A stretch of 64,000 nucleotides of DNA from Stenotrophomonas lactitubi (GTDB taxonomy: Bacteria; Pseudomonadota; Gammaproteobacteria; Xanthomonadales; Xanthomonadaceae): NCBI RefSeq assembly GCF_002803515.1, contig NZ_PHQX01000001.1, positions 1,054,001 through 1,118,000 on the forward strand, read 5' to 3'. This document shows positions 46,235-55,550 of this stretch, piece by piece. The notes beneath the pieces were generated by a model, which saw only the letters and a program-made list of their open reading frames with translations, made no database searches and was not told the origin of the DNA. Every line of letters starts with the position of its first letter. Position 1 is the first letter of the stretch. The position numbers and the translations under genes were made by a program.

Positions 46235-48106
46235 CTATTTGAGCGACAGATAAGGATTGTTCGGTGGAACGGCATCGAATATGTGCGATGGATCTTCGAG
46301 CAAATATCCATGCACCTGGCGCGTTTTGCGAGGCCCCATGACCTCGCACGTCCTGATGTTCAGACCCGATGGCTGTTTCCTGTGGAGTCCGAGTTTTTCA
46401 AAGCGCTTCTGCACCCACTGCCAGTTCTGCAGGGCCGCGTCCTTTGCAAGCGGCCCAATGTTTGGATGCTCTTGTGCGTAGCGCTGGAAAATACCAGGGC
46501 TGATCAGGTAAACCGTGTCGGACACGGTATGTACCAGGGCCTTGGCGTCATTGATGATGAGCTTGCGGGTCTGGACGGCCTGTTTCAGCCAGGCCATGAA
46601 ATGCTCGCCCGATGGCCGCCCGGTAAATGAGGCGGAATCGTGCGCGGCAGGCGCGGCGGTCGGCGCCGAAGGACCAGGGGCCGATGCGGGATGGTCGAGC
46701 GGCGCCGCTGCATCGTCGGCACCCTCTGGCGGGGCTTCGACGGACTGCTCCGGCTCAGGCGTTGCCTCGAACATCGCCAGCATGCTTTCCAGCGGGTCGG
46801 CCGGATTGCGCTGCGGGCTGGGAGGTATGGCGCGACTCCCGCCCGACTGATCTGGATGGCTGCTTGCTGCAGGCTCCTTCTCTGTTGCCGCCGCTGTTCC
46901 GGGTCGCAGTGCAGCGTCGTGCGCGGACGGGCGCGGCCCGTCCTCGGCCTCGCCGGCGTTGTCCACGGTCACGGTTCCCGCAAATGGGCTGGGTCGCTCC
47001 GAGGGCTCCCAGATCAGCGCCGGGGCCAGGCGCAGGAGCGTGAAGGCATGGGACCAGCCACTCTCACTGGTAATAGTTGCGCGCCAGATGGCCTTGCCGG
47101 AGGCGGTGGGCTGCAACATGGCATGATCCTGTAGCACGTTGAACACGGCCGTGTTGTTCGCGGGGATGCCATCGACCCCCTGGGACAGCAGGTGCGCGCG
47201 CAGCTTGTCCGAGACTGTCTTGCTCACCAGCCACAGCGCGTCCTCGGTGAGCCAGCCATCGGAGGCTTCGGGCTGGTTCAGTTTCAGCTCTTCCTTGAGC
47301 AGGTAGCGCAGCCCGTTGACCAGCTTGCGTTGGAGCGAGTGCTTGGGCGCGGCCATGGCACGCGCGGGATCGCCGCCCAATTCCTGAGCGACGGAGGCGC
47401 GGTCAGCCTGCACGACCAGCTCGCCCAGTACCCCGGCGTGCTCGTACTGCCCGGCCAGAACGTAGAGTAGCGGCGCCCACAGGGAAGGATAGCCACTGAG
47501 CCAGTCCAGCAGATCGCGGTCGAGCAGTTGCCGGTAGAGCAAGCCTGTCGCGGCGCTATGGAGCCGGTACTCGCGGTCGTCGCGGTAGCGGAAGCGGTAC
47601 GGTTGGCGCAGCGGGCCGTGCCATGGGTGCCAGGTGCTCCCGTCGGCCAGCTCGACGTGCAGATCGACGGCAACCTTGCCGATGTCATGAAGCAGTGCGG
47701 CATAGGCGACGGCCGCAGTCCAGGCTTCGGCCTGCGCCGCTTGGTCTTCGGGGCTGGCCCCGATGGGCAGCAAATGGGACTGCCGCAGCTTCAGGCTGTA
47801 GGCGACGATTTCGAGGCCGTGATCGAGCATACCGCCCGGGTAGGCGTGGTGGTGCGCTTCGGAGGCCGGGAAGACCTGGACCAGCTCGGCGTATCGCTCC
47901 AGTGGCGCGCGGTACAGGGTGGCGAACTGCCGGCGCGAGAGCGAGGTGCGCTGCCAGATGTGTTCCAGCAGCTTCTGCCGGCGCGGGGTGGCCAGCAGCG
48001 ATGCGGCCGACTCCGGCCGCATCAACCCTTTCGGGAGGTCGATGGCGGGGGCTGGAGACGTCGCGGCAGCGACCGGAGGCCGTTTCCGCTGGAACAGGGA
48101 GAGCAT
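46235..48106 (-). CDS. traI: TraI, MobH-family conjugative relaxase
   Basis: A 623-residue relaxase expected to nick oriT and pilot the strand. The MobH signature is visible in order: ASEAHHHAYPGGMLDHGLE (residues 81-99) and LLHDIGK (HD, residues 138-144). A proline/alanine-rich linker (about residues 370-500) leads to a C-terminal winged-helix TraI_2_C domain (GEHFMAWLKQAVQ to TRQVHGYLLEDPSHIFDAVP). ATG at 48106 is preferred; the frame continues upstream without family similarity. It is convergent with kdsA and divergent from the toxin-antitoxin pair. Confidence 0.92.
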   Translation of the reverse strand: MLSLFQRKRPPVAAATSPAPAIDLPKGLMRPESAASLLATPRRQKLLEHIWQRTSLSRRQFATLYRAPLERYAELVQVFPASEAHHHAYPGGMLDHGLEIVAYSLKLRQSHLLPIGASPEDQAAQAEAWTAAVAYAALLHDIGKVAVDLHVELADGSTWHPWHGPLRQPYRFRYRDDREYRLHSAATGLLYRQLLDRDLLDWLSGYPSLWAPLLYVLAGQYEHAGVLGELVVQADRASVAQELGGDPARAMAAPKHSLQRKLVNGLRYLLKEELKLNQPEASDGWLTEDALWLVSKTVSDKLRAHLLSQGVDGIPANNTAVFNVLQDHAMLQPTASGKAIWRATITSESGWSHAFTLLRLAPALIWEPSERPSPFAGTVTVDNAGEAEDGPRPSAHDAALRPGTAAATEKEPAASSHPDQSGGSRAIPPSPQRNPADPLESMLAMFEATPEPEQSVEAPPEGADDAAAPLDHPASAPGPSAPTAAPAAHDSASFTGRPSGEHFMAWLKQAVQTRKLIINDAKALVHTVSDTVYLISPGIFQRYAQEHPNIGPLAKDAALQNWQWVQKRFEKLGLHRKQPSGLNIRTCEVMGPRKTRQVHGYLLEDPSHIFDAVPPNNPYLSLK

Positions 48107-48359
48107 GTCGATGTCCTGATAGCGGGCCGGGCGGGAGGCCTTTTTGCCTTTTCGGGATAGGGCCTTTCCCCTTGCATCCCATTCCCTTGCCGTTTCGACC
48201 CTTTGGCCTTTCACCGTTTCGGTATAGCTGGGCCTGAGTTGCGGCTCCAGCGTCAATGCGGAACCCGCACGAATGGATTGGACGGCGAATTGGCGCTGGC
48301 CCCGGCCTATGCTGCCGGGACGCTACACCGCCAGGTGGGCTCCCACTCAGGCGATCAAG

Positions 48360-48388
48360 TTGACAAAGGCGACAAAGGCGACTAGAGT
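48360..48388 (+). promoter_or_regulatory. Sigma-70 promoter of the toxin-antitoxin pair
   Basis: TTGACA (48360-48365) and TAGAGT (48383-48388) with a 17-base spacer made of the direct repeat GACAAAGGC/GACAAAGGCGAC. The repeats may also serve as operator boxes for the antitoxin. Confidence 0.7.
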
Positions 48389-48421
48389 GAGTCTTGTCTC
48401 AAACCTACCTGGGAGTTGACC

Positions 48422-49048
48422 ATGCCCACTGCGATCGAATTCATTGCCGACCGGCTGCCGCGCGTCACGGTGGAGGATGTGCGACGCTTCGCCGATACCG
48501 TCGAAATCCGGGATGCCCCGGCTTTCGCGGCCGAGTTGCAGGCGTTCATCCACGAGCGCGTGGAGGCTGTGACGCTGCCCGCTAACCTGGAAGGTGAAAC
48601 GGTGGCGCAGGCCTTGCAGCGCAAGGCGGCCGCGTTGCGCTCCGACACGCGCTGGGCACCGACTGAAACCGACGTCCAGAGAGGCCGCGCCGTGCTGCTG
48701 GAAGCCTTCAATCAGCCGGACAACCTGCCGCCTGCCGAGTTCGCCAAGCTGGCGGACAAGTCGCGCCAGCAAATCTACAAGGACATCCTCGCCCGTCGGC
48801 TACTGGCGCTGAACGTGGGGCCGCGCGGCCAGAAGCTGCCCGACTGGCAGCTCGACCCGGTGAAGCAGCAGTTGACCCAAACCGTGCTCCAGGAGGTCGA
48901 GGGCATCGACCACTGGACGATCTACAGCGCGCTGTCCGAGCCGCTCGAAGGCTTGGGCGGTCGCTCGCCGGTGGATGCGGTGACGCATGGCACGATCGAT
49001 GACGTGGCCGAGGCCGTGTTCAACGTGCTGGGCGTCCAGGTGCATTGA
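48422..49048 (+). CDS. Putative antitoxin of the RES pair, related to the integrase tail
   Basis: A 208-residue protein preceding a RES-domain gene by 12 bases, the normal antitoxin-toxin order. The C-terminal half (residues 90-208) has a helix-turn-helix-like FAKLADKSRQQIYKDILARR, then GPRGQKLPDWQLDPVK, then a segment resembling DUF2384 (LGGRSPVDAVTHGTIDDVAE), as in Xre/MbcA/ParS antitoxins. It aligns with the integrase C-terminus. ATG at 48422 follows GGGAG; an in-frame TTG six bases earlier is less likely. The N-terminal 90 residues are of unknown function. Confidence 0.75.
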   Translation: MPTAIEFIADRLPRVTVEDVRRFADTVEIRDAPAFAAELQAFIHERVEAVTLPANLEGETVAQALQRKAAALRSDTRWAPTETDVQRGRAVLLEAFNQPDNLPPAEFAKLADKSRQQIYKDILARRLLALNVGPRGQKLPDWQLDPVKQQLTQTVLQEVEGIDHWTIYSALSEPLEGLGGRSPVDAVTHGTIDDVAEAVFNVLGVQVH

Positions 49049-49060
49049 AGCGAGATCGCC

Positions 49061-49693
49061 ATGAGCCACGAGCTGCCTTCGTTCCTGATCGATGACGGTG
49101 AACTGCTCCAGCATGTGAGCCGCGTCGTCTATCGGGGCAGCCCGCTGTACTATGGCCGCAGCAGCACGAATCGCTACGATGACCCGGCGGGGGCCTACGG
49201 CGTGCTCTACCTGGGGCGCGACCTGCCCACGGCGCTGATGGAGTCGGTGTTTCACAAGCACCAGTGGCTTGCGGACACGCAACGCTCGATCGCGCTGAAA
49301 GAAGTCCAAGCCCGGATGGTGCGCGCAGTAGGCGTGATGGACGACGTGCTTCTGGCCGATATCACGACGCCGGGCGTCATGGCGGGCTACTTCGGCCTGA
49401 ACCTAGAGCAGTTGGCCAGCCGCGACTACACGCACACGCAGCAGGTGTCCGCCCAGGTGCATGCGATGCTCGCAGATGACGGCCAGGCGCTGTTCGACGG
49501 GGTGCTCTATCCGTCGCGCAACAACTATCCCGCTAAGAGCATCGCCCTGTTCGAGCGTGCGGGAGCGAAGGTTGGCGTCATCGAGGACATCGACCTGGTG
49601 GACCACGTGGACTGGCCGCATTTTGTTGCCACCTACCGCATCGGCGTTGAACCTGACCCCGGCCCGGTGGGGCCGGATGACGAAGCGTCCTGA
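49061..49693 (+). CDS. RES-domain toxin
   Basis: A 210-residue RES-family protein. The named residues are visible: Arg25 in YRGSPLYYG, Glu61 in ALMESVFH after GVLYLG, and a later Ser in the YPSRNNYP region. Known RES toxins (MbcT, ParT) are NAD+ phosphorylases or ADP-ribosyltransferases, related in fold to bacterial ADP-ribosyl toxins. It is cotranscribed with the antitoxin upstream. Its location beside the relaxase suggests a role in stabilising the ICE after excision. Confidence 0.87.
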   Translation: MSHELPSFLIDDGELLQHVSRVVYRGSPLYYGRSSTNRYDDPAGAYGVLYLGRDLPTALMESVFHKHQWLADTQRSIALKEVQARMVRAVGVMDDVLLADITTPGVMAGYFGLNLEQLASRDYTHTQQVSAQVHAMLADDGQALFDGVLYPSRNNYPAKSIALFERAGAKVGVIEDIDLVDHVDWPHFVATYRIGVEPDPGPVGPDDEAS

Positions 49694-49777
49694 AGCAGCA
49701 AGAAAACACATTGAAGCCGCAAACCGAATGAAGTGGAGCAAACTGGAATAGGCATTCCTTAACAGCAGGATACGACC

Positions 49778-50149
49778 ATGAACACGACGACCCGCACCAG
49801 CACCGCAGAACGCCTCGGCCGCGCCTTTGGCCGCGGATGGCGCGCCTATGCGCGCGGCGAACGGCGGGCGTCGAATTGGCTGGTATTCAGGGGTGTGCCG
49901 CGAGCTGGTGCTACCGCACTTGTGTGGGTCTTCAAGCTGGCTGTGCTCGGGGTGCTGCTCTACGTTGCTTTCTGGTTCGCACTCGTGCTGCTGGGCGTGG
50001 TGGTGGCAGGATGGGCTATGAATCAGCACCATCCCGATGAAGAAGGGTTTGAACTGCAGTACCCAACCATTGAGGAACTGCGGGCCACGCCTGGCTACGA
50101 TCCCAACCTGTACAACGATACCTCCCACGAGATGTACCAAGACGACTGA
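49778..50149 (+). CDS. DUF3742 ICE membrane protein
   Basis: A 123-residue protein with two adjacent membrane segments (ATALVWVFKLAVLGVLLYVA and FALVLLGVVVAGWAM) and an acidic C-terminus (YPTIEELRATPGYDPNLYND). The basic N-terminal GRAFGRGWRAYARGERRASN is typical of DUF3742, found next to the mating genes in clc/PAGI-2-type ICEs. It is convergent with the TraG-like gene. Function unknown. Confidence 0.85.
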   Translation: MNTTTRTSTAERLGRAFGRGWRAYARGERRASNWLVFRGVPRAGATALVWVFKLAVLGVLLYVAFWFALVLLGVVVAGWAMNQHHPDEEGFELQYPTIEELRATPGYDPNLYNDTSHEMYQDD

Positions 50150-50166
50150 CGCCGAAGGTCATTCGA

Positions 50167-51687
50167 TCATTTGAGCTTGCCGCCTGAGACAGCACCTGCT
50201 CCTTTGCCGCCAGCGCTTCCTGCATCCTTTGTGGCAGTGGCGAAGGTGTTGGCGATTGCACCGGCACGTACACCGACCCAGGTGAGTGCGCCAATCCAGA
50301 ACGTAGGCAGGACGATGAACATGGTGCCCATGACGAACATCAGAAGCATGTCGCCAAAGGCATTGTTCAATCCCACCAGCGGGTCGAAGTTGGTGTGCGG
50401 CCGATTCCACCCGAAGCCCCAGCCGTAAAGCGCATCGAGGATGGTGCTGTCGATCCAGCGGGCGAGCTGGAACCAGAAGTCCACGAAGAACAGCGCGAAC
50501 TGCACGACGCTGACGGTGACGACCGTTTTCAGGTCATAGGTGCCGATGACCAGCACGAGCGGGATGCAGATGACCAGCGCCATCTTGAGCAAGGCGAGGA
50601 CCATGGGCAGAGCCTGTCTCACGACGTCCATGGCAGGAAACGCGGCAATCGCGCCGACTGCCATGCCGACGTCGCCCGTGGCGCGCGTCACGATGTTCGG
50701 CAGGGTCTTGTCGATCTGGCCGCCGTAGTCCGTATAGACGCTGCCCTGGTTCAACTTCTGCTGCCGCGGGGAGGCGATGGCGCGGATCACCGAGTCGTCC
50801 ACCTCGGCCCGGCTCAGGAACCCGGCCCAGCCCGCCAGGCGATTCAGCAGGCTCGGGTCCACCTGTCCCAGCAGGCGTGCCCGCAGGCCGTTGCTGCCAT
50901 CGGCCCACCACTGCCTACAGTTCGGATAGCCGCCGCCGCTGGCCACCTGCGCAAGCCCGGCATCGCGGTTGCTGTCGTAGGGCCAGTCGTCGCGCGGCGT
51001 GCTGGAACGGTACGTGTCGTAGTAGCCGTTGGTGTCGGTGAAGAACCTCGATCCGATCCAGGTCACGTCGTGCATCTGCTGCTCATCGAGCTGAGGGCGC
51101 TGCATGAACAGTTTGGCCCGCGCAGGCCCATAGCAATCCCGCGAGAAGTCCGCCACTTCCTGGGCCAGCACCGGGTCGTCAATGCGGGTCGCGTCGATCT
51201 CCATGCGCATTTGCCGCAGGTCCGTACCACATGGGATCGCCGCCACCGAGGCGCTCGTGACAGCGCGCGAGAGCGCGTGCATGAAGGCCCACCAGACCGG
51301 CACCTTCGCGGACTGGTTGTTGATGGTGCTGAAGGACTGTGACCAGCCGGTATCCGTGGGCTGTGGCACGCTGACCTGGCACTGGGCCGAGCGCGAGCTG
51401 TCGTACTGGATGGTGTTGAGGTCCACGTCGATGAACGGAATGCCCGCGAACATCACCACCACGATGGCGACGAAGACCCGGTTCTCGATGCGGACGGCCG
51501 AGAGCAAGCCCTTGTTGCCTTCGTCGGCACCTTCCGCACGGGCCTTCAGCCACTCCTGCACGATGATGGCGACGAAAGGCAGCGCGAATACCCCGCTGGA
51601 CACCAGCACCGCCCAGATGCCGTTGTTGACGATCCAGGACACGAGGGTGAGGTAGTACTCCAGATAGTCGGTCGTGAAGAGCGTCAT
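50167..51687 (-). CDS. traG: TraG N-terminal-domain conjugation protein
   Basis: A 506-residue inner-membrane mating protein with several membrane segments near both ends (residues 18-40, 72-90, 355-440). LVSWIVNNGIWAVLVSSGVF and QFALFFVDFWFQLARWIDST match the TraG_N family, involved in mating-pair stabilisation and entry exclusion in F-like systems. It is the last gene of the block transcribed from 54868. Confidence 0.88.
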   Translation of the reverse strand: MTLFTTDYLEYYLTLVSWIVNNGIWAVLVSSGVFALPFVAIIVQEWLKARAEGADEGNKGLLSAVRIENRVFVAIVVVMFAGIPFIDVDLNTIQYDSSRSAQCQVSVPQPTDTGWSQSFSTINNQSAKVPVWWAFMHALSRAVTSASVAAIPCGTDLRQMRMEIDATRIDDPVLAQEVADFSRDCYGPARAKLFMQRPQLDEQQMHDVTWIGSRFFTDTNGYYDTYRSSTPRDDWPYDSNRDAGLAQVASGGGYPNCRQWWADGSNGLRARLLGQVDPSLLNRLAGWAGFLSRAEVDDSVIRAIASPRQQKLNQGSVYTDYGGQIDKTLPNIVTRATGDVGMAVGAIAAFPAMDVVRQALPMVLALLKMALVICIPLVLVIGTYDLKTVVTVSVVQFALFFVDFWFQLARWIDSTILDALYGWGFGWNRPHTNFDPLVGLNNAFGDMLLMFVMGTMFIVLPTFWIGALTWVGVRAGAIANTFATATKDAGSAGGKGAGAVSGGKLK

Positions 51688-51702
51688 GGTCCCGATCTCC
51701 CC

Positions 51703-52074
51703 TCAAGCGGCCTCCATCAACAGGCTGGTTTCCAGCGCGACGATGGCGACGACGCTGGCGACCTCGGTGCGGATCAGCCGGCGCCGCGCCTGCCCATCTG
51801 TCCCGCTTTGGTCTTCGCGGGCGAGCACCCGGCGGCGCATCCAGAACCATCCATAGGCCGTTGCCGCGTACACGCACAGCCGCCAGATGAAGAAATACCC
51901 TGCGGAGGCCGTCAGCCACCGTTCCCAGCCTGCAACGCTGCCGACTAGGTAGATGCCCGCGACGTTCGCCCCCACGGCGGCGGCAACGATCAGCACCAGC
52001 CACAGCAGCGTCTTCGCCGCGCGCCGGCTGAACAACCAGCGCAGCGGCCGCCAGGCCATGCGCGCCGGGCTCAT
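51703..52074 (-). CDS. ICE membrane protein of unknown function
   Basis: A 123-residue protein with three or four hydrophobic segments (KTLLWLVLIVAAAVGANVAG, LTASAGYFFIWRLCVYAATA, EVASVVAIVALETSLLM) and a basic cytosolic loop. It overlaps the end of the TIGR03755 gene and precedes traG by 15 bases, so it belongs to the conjugation operon. I do not recognise a named family. Confidence 0.75.
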   Translation of the reverse strand: MSPARMAWRPLRWLFSRRAAKTLLWLVLIVAAAVGANVAGIYLVGSVAGWERWLTASAGYFFIWRLCVYAATAYGWFWMRRRVLAREDQSGTDGQARRRLIRTEVASVVAIVALETSLLMEAA

Positions 52075-53468
52075 GGCCGACTCCCCGGGTTGCCCTTCTG
52101 GAGCTGGTCGAGACGGTCCGGCACAGGATCGCCCTCGTAGATGCCGCGCGAGCCGGCCGCACGTGCGCCGTGGCGCTGGATGATCGCCATGGGTGAGTTG
52201 TTCGCCAGCTCGCGCCGCAGCTCCAGTTCGGTCTTGAGGTTGCGAATCTCACGGTCGAGCGTGTCGCTCTCGTGGTTCACCGCCTCAACGGCAAGCTCGT
52301 TGGCCGCGACGTTGGGCTCCTTCTTGCCCGTGAGCAGCGTGCGCTGCAGCAGCAGCGCTTTCTCCAGCACGGACGCCAGCGCGACTTCGGACGCCAAGCG
52401 CTGCGACAGCAGGTGCTGGTCGGGCTCGTCGCGCAGCGCCTCGATCACGCCGCGCGTGATCGGCAGCGACGCGCTGCCAGCTTCGCGCAGGTTCTCCGGC
52501 GTCGTGTTCTTGGCCTTGGTCACCAGGTCCTGGAGCGCCTGCAGCTTGGCGTCGTACTCCTCCTGGATCAGCGGCGTGAGCCCGACGCCCGGCGTCGTCT
52601 CGGTCTTGGTGCAGGCATCGCACGTGCGCTGCTCCTTCTCGCCGAGCACGCGCGTGGCCCACTCGACGGCGGCCTGCGGAGAGGCCCAGGTCTGGCACGA
52701 GAGGCTGCTGCAACTGGCCGGCGCGATGGATGAGGTGTCGGTCACGCCGCGGCCGTTGACCAGGTTGTAGCCGGCGCGGGTGACATCGCCGACGACCTTG
52801 ATCGCGGGCTGGCCGGAGCCGCCCGCGTTGCTGCCCCCGACCCACGGCACGCCGTCATTGCCGCGGCGCGTCTCGGCTTGCTCGATGGCCGAGACCGCAT
52901 CCGTGCTCGACACGGCATCGCGCAGCGCCAGCCCTTCGGCCATCTGGCTCCAGCCGAGCTGGCCGCCCGCCATTTCGGCCATCTTCTCGGCCATGGCACG
53001 GCACGTCAGCTTGCTGCGGTCGAAATCGAGTCGCGCCTGCAGCACGCCATTGGTGAGCAGGTTGTACAAACCGGGATCGGCCCGCTGGATGATCAGCGCG
53101 GGCAACGATGCCACCGCACTGGTGGCACTCTGGATCACCGACGACATGATTTGCTGGAAGCCGTTGGTGATGCCGTTAAGTTGGTTCTTCAACGTGGTCT
53201 GGATGCTCATGTCGCCGCAGATCAAGTTGCTGTTCCAACCCACGCCGACACCGAGAGAGCGCATGCCGGCCGCACGGCCCATCGACACGGCGTTGCCGCC
53301 ACCGATCGAGTACATGACGTCATCGCCGATGACACTGCCGCTGGTCTGGTAGCCCAGTTGACCCCAGGCCACGCCGCTGCCCAGCGCGAGGGCGCCGGCC
53401 AGCGCCAGGACGATCTCCGTGCGACGTGCCCGGCGGGAGAACGGATTGAATGCAGGACGGAACTTCAT
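52071..53468 (-). CDS. TIGR03755-family ICE conjugation protein
   Basis: A 465-residue exported protein. A signal segment (IVLALAGALALGSGVAWG) is followed by the family motif GDDVMYSIGGGNAVSMGRAA and a Cys-containing core (CSSLSCQTWASPQ, CDACTK). A long helical C-terminus follows, with coiled-coil potential at residues 300-430. It resembles TraH/TraU-type periplasmic assembly factors by position. It starts nine bases after the TIGR03756 gene. Confidence 0.9.
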   Translation of the reverse strand: MKFRPAFNPFSRRARRTEIVLALAGALALGSGVAWGQLGYQTSGSVIGDDVMYSIGGGNAVSMGRAAGMRSLGVGVGWNSNLICGDMSIQTTLKNQLNGITNGFQQIMSSVIQSATSAVASLPALIIQRADPGLYNLLTNGVLQARLDFDRSKLTCRAMAEKMAEMAGGQLGWSQMAEGLALRDAVSSTDAVSAIEQAETRRGNDGVPWVGGSNAGGSGQPAIKVVGDVTRAGYNLVNGRGVTDTSSIAPASCSSLSCQTWASPQAAVEWATRVLGEKEQRTCDACTKTETTPGVGLTPLIQEEYDAKLQALQDLVTKAKNTTPENLREAGSASLPITRGVIEALRDEPDQHLLSQRLASEVALASVLEKALLLQRTLLTGKKEPNVAANELAVEAVNHESDTLDREIRNLKTELELRRELANNSPMAIIQRHGARAAGSRGIYEGDPVPDRLDQLQKGNPGSRP

Positions 53469-53477
53469 GGCACCACC

Positions 53478-54425
53478 TCAGAGAAAATCGACGCTGCCCA
53501 GGAACACTTGGCCCCGGCGTTCGCAGCAGGCATACGGCCGCCACAGCGCCCATGCGTAGTCGCCTTGCTGCGCCTGGGTAAGAAAGCCGCTGCGCGGGAA
53601 GACCGTGCAGGACGACGACAGGACGGGCGTGAGTTCTTGCCACTTTCCGGTCGAGGCATCGCCCTCCATCAGCGCGCCTGCCGGCCAGTAGCCGTCGCGG
53701 GAGTTGGCAAGCAACGGCTGATAGACGTGGATCTGCCCCCGGCGCGTGACCACATCGCCTGCACGCTGGGCCACCACTGCGCCGGCCTTGAAGTCGTCGG
53801 TCTGGTGCAGGAAGCCGCCACGGGGATACACGTTGCCCCACAGGTTCATCGTGGTGCGTGCGCCGACCTCACGCCGGCCCGGAATCAGCGCTTCCGGGTA
53901 GGCCATCTCGGGCACGTTGTAGCGCCAGGCCAGCGTGTCCAAGGTGCTGAGCAAGTACGGCATGAACGCCGTGCCCGCGCCCTCGCAGAAGTAACCCGAC
54001 GACGAGACGAACTGGTTGAACACCTCGACGCCGGGGTGGCCGATAACGTCCGAGTTTTTGAACTTGGCGAGGTTGTTTTCGTGATCCTCGTTCGTGGTTC
54101 CATCGCCGCCCGCTTGGGCGGACGGGTTGGGCGTGCTCATTGCCCGGACCTCGACCCAGGGGTTTTCGCCGGTATTCGAGTACGACGACACCACCGCATC
54201 GGGGATGTAGTGGCGCACCTTGATGGACGTGCGCACCGTGCAGCCGGTCCAGGTGCAATAGAGCCAGTAGCAGATGCCAACGACGCGGTATTCGAGGCAG
54301 TCGGGTGACGCTACCGAGCCGACGATGGTGGCAGTGTTGAGGGCGTAGCTGCCCGTGGCGCTGAGCAGCAGCAACGAAGCCACGCCAGCATGCAGACGGC
54401 GCATCAGGTCGAATGGTCGGGTCAC
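53478..54425 (-). CDS. TIGR03756-family (TraU-like) ICE protein
   Basis: A 315-residue exported protein, start GTG at 54425 overlapping the preceding stop (GTGA), or internal ATG 54404. A signal peptide (LHAGVASLLLLSATGSYA) is followed by CLEYRVVGICYWLYCTWTGC, the Cys-rich stretch shared with TraU proteins of F-type mating systems. It probably folds with the help of the DsbA-like protein encoded at 55699-56484. Confidence 0.9.
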   Translation of the reverse strand: MTRPFDLMRRLHAGVASLLLLSATGSYALNTATIVGSVASPDCLEYRVVGICYWLYCTWTGCTVRTSIKVRHYIPDAVVSSYSNTGENPWVEVRAMSTPNPSAQAGGDGTTNEDHENNLAKFKNSDVIGHPGVEVFNQFVSSSGYFCEGAGTAFMPYLLSTLDTLAWRYNVPEMAYPEALIPGRREVGARTTMNLWGNVYPRGGFLHQTDDFKAGAVVAQRAGDVVTRRGQIHVYQPLLANSRDGYWPAGALMEGDASTGKWQELTPVLSSSCTVFPRSGFLTQAQQGDYAWALWRPYACCERRGQVFLGSVDFL

Positions 54426-54868
54426 GGCTGGGTCCTCCGGTGCTGCTCGATGCGCGCGACAGCGCGAGCCACATCCGACTCGCCATAGACCACATAGCGC
54501 CTGTCCACCACCACGGCCGGGAGGCTGGTGATGCCGAGACTCCATGCGTCGGTAACGCTTTGGTATGCGGAAGCGATGCGTCGCTGCAGATCGGCACCGC
54601 CGCCATTCAGCCGGCGCTTGACGATGGCCGTCGCCTGTTCGGGGTCGGTGGGCAGTCCCGCGGAAAGCTCCGCTTCAATCCTGTGGGCTTCGTTCAGTTC
54701 GATCAGCCGCTCGCCGCCCATGGTCTTGACCGGGTGGCGGCTGTCGGTGACGACCACCACGTCGGCGGCGAAGGTGGCCGGGCTGAAAACGGCCAGGGCT
54801 GCCGGCAGCGCCACGGCCAGGCCGAGGGTTCGCCAGCCCGGCGCGAACCTGGAAAGAGATGCTGGCAT
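54422..54868 (-). CDS. TIGR03757-family ICE protein
   Basis: A 148-residue exported protein. The signal peptide ends at TFA-ADV, followed by VVVVTDSRHPVKTMGGERLI and an ITSLPAVVVDRRYVVYGESD stretch with thioredoxin-like cis-Pro character but no active-site cysteines. TrbC/TraW-like proteins have this position. It is first in the block 54868-50167. Confidence 0.88.
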   Translation of the reverse strand: MPASLSRFAPGWRTLGLAVALPAALAVFSPATFAADVVVVTDSRHPVKTMGGERLIELNEAHRIEAELSAGLPTDPEQATAIVKRRLNGGGADLQRRIASAYQSVTDAWSLGITSLPAVVVDRRYVVYGESDVARAVARIEQHRRTQP

Positions 54869-54980
54869 GTCGCGTGCCCTTGAAGTTGATCAGAGCAGTA
54901 GTCAAACGCGAAGCCGACGCGGCCCCAACAAACAATGCGCATCGCGCACTGCCCGCATACCTGCTTGTCTCGCGCCCATG

Positions 54981-55005
54981 AAAAAGCGGAGGCCGAAGCC
55001 TCCGC
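54981..55005 (-). terminator. Intrinsic terminator of the radC-like gene
   Basis: On the minus strand GCGGAGGC-TTCG-GCCTCCGC (55005-54986) forms an 8-bp stem with a UUCG tetraloop, followed by five T residues (54985-54981). It separates the upstream conjugation block from the TIGR03757-traG block. Confidence 0.92.
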
Positions 55006-55022
55006 GTGGATCAAGGAGCGGG

Positions 55023-55517
55023 CTACAGCAGACCGGATTCCGCGAACGAGTATGGAGCGCCTTGGCCGACGATGATGTGGTCCAACACTCGCACATCGAT
55101 GAGCGCCAACGCAGCCTTCAGTCGGTCGGTCAAAGCGCGATCCGAGCTCGACGGCTCAGTGCATCCCGAGGGATGCTGGTGCGAAAAAATCACCGCGCCG
55201 GCATTCAGCTCCAATGCACGCTGCACGACAGCGCGCGGATAAACTGCAGTCGAATCGAGCGTGCCCTTGAACATCGGCTCATAGGCCAACACCCGGTGCT
55301 GGCTGTTCATGAACACGATGGCGAACACTTCGTTCGGTTCTGCGACGAGTTTCAGACGCAGATAGTCCTTCACGGCCTGTGGCTGGCCAAGAAGCGGCCC
55401 GGCCTTGAAAACACGTTGTTCCAGCAGCGCGATGGCCTGCCGGATGATCCAATCATCAGATTGGGACGCTGGGGCAAAACGTGGCTCCACGCAGGAGTCA
55501 TTTACGACGAGAGACAT
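55023..55517 (-). CDS. radC: RadC-family JAB/MPN protein
   Basis: A 164-residue RadC-like protein made of the JAB domain only; the N-terminal HhH part of chromosomal RadC is absent. The metalloprotease-like motif is HQHPSGCTEPSSSD, preceded by GTLDSTAVYPRAVVQRALEL. ATG at 55517 follows GGAGG. Such short RadC proteins are common on ICEs and genomic islands; despite the name, a repair role is unproven. Confidence 0.9.
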   Translation of the reverse strand: MSLVVNDSCVEPRFAPASQSDDWIIRQAIALLEQRVFKAGPLLGQPQAVKDYLRLKLVAEPNEVFAIVFMNSQHRVLAYEPMFKGTLDSTAVYPRAVVQRALELNAGAVIFSHQHPSGCTEPSSSDRALTDRLKAALALIDVRVLDHIIVGQGAPYSFAESGLL

Positions 55518-55550
55518 GGCGGACCTCCAGAATGTGAACGGAGGACGCCA

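Noticed and set aside
48360..48385. GACAAAGGC repeats considered as CRISPR or oriT repeats
   Set aside because: Only two short copies exist, without spacers, and they fit exactly between -35 and -10 boxes.
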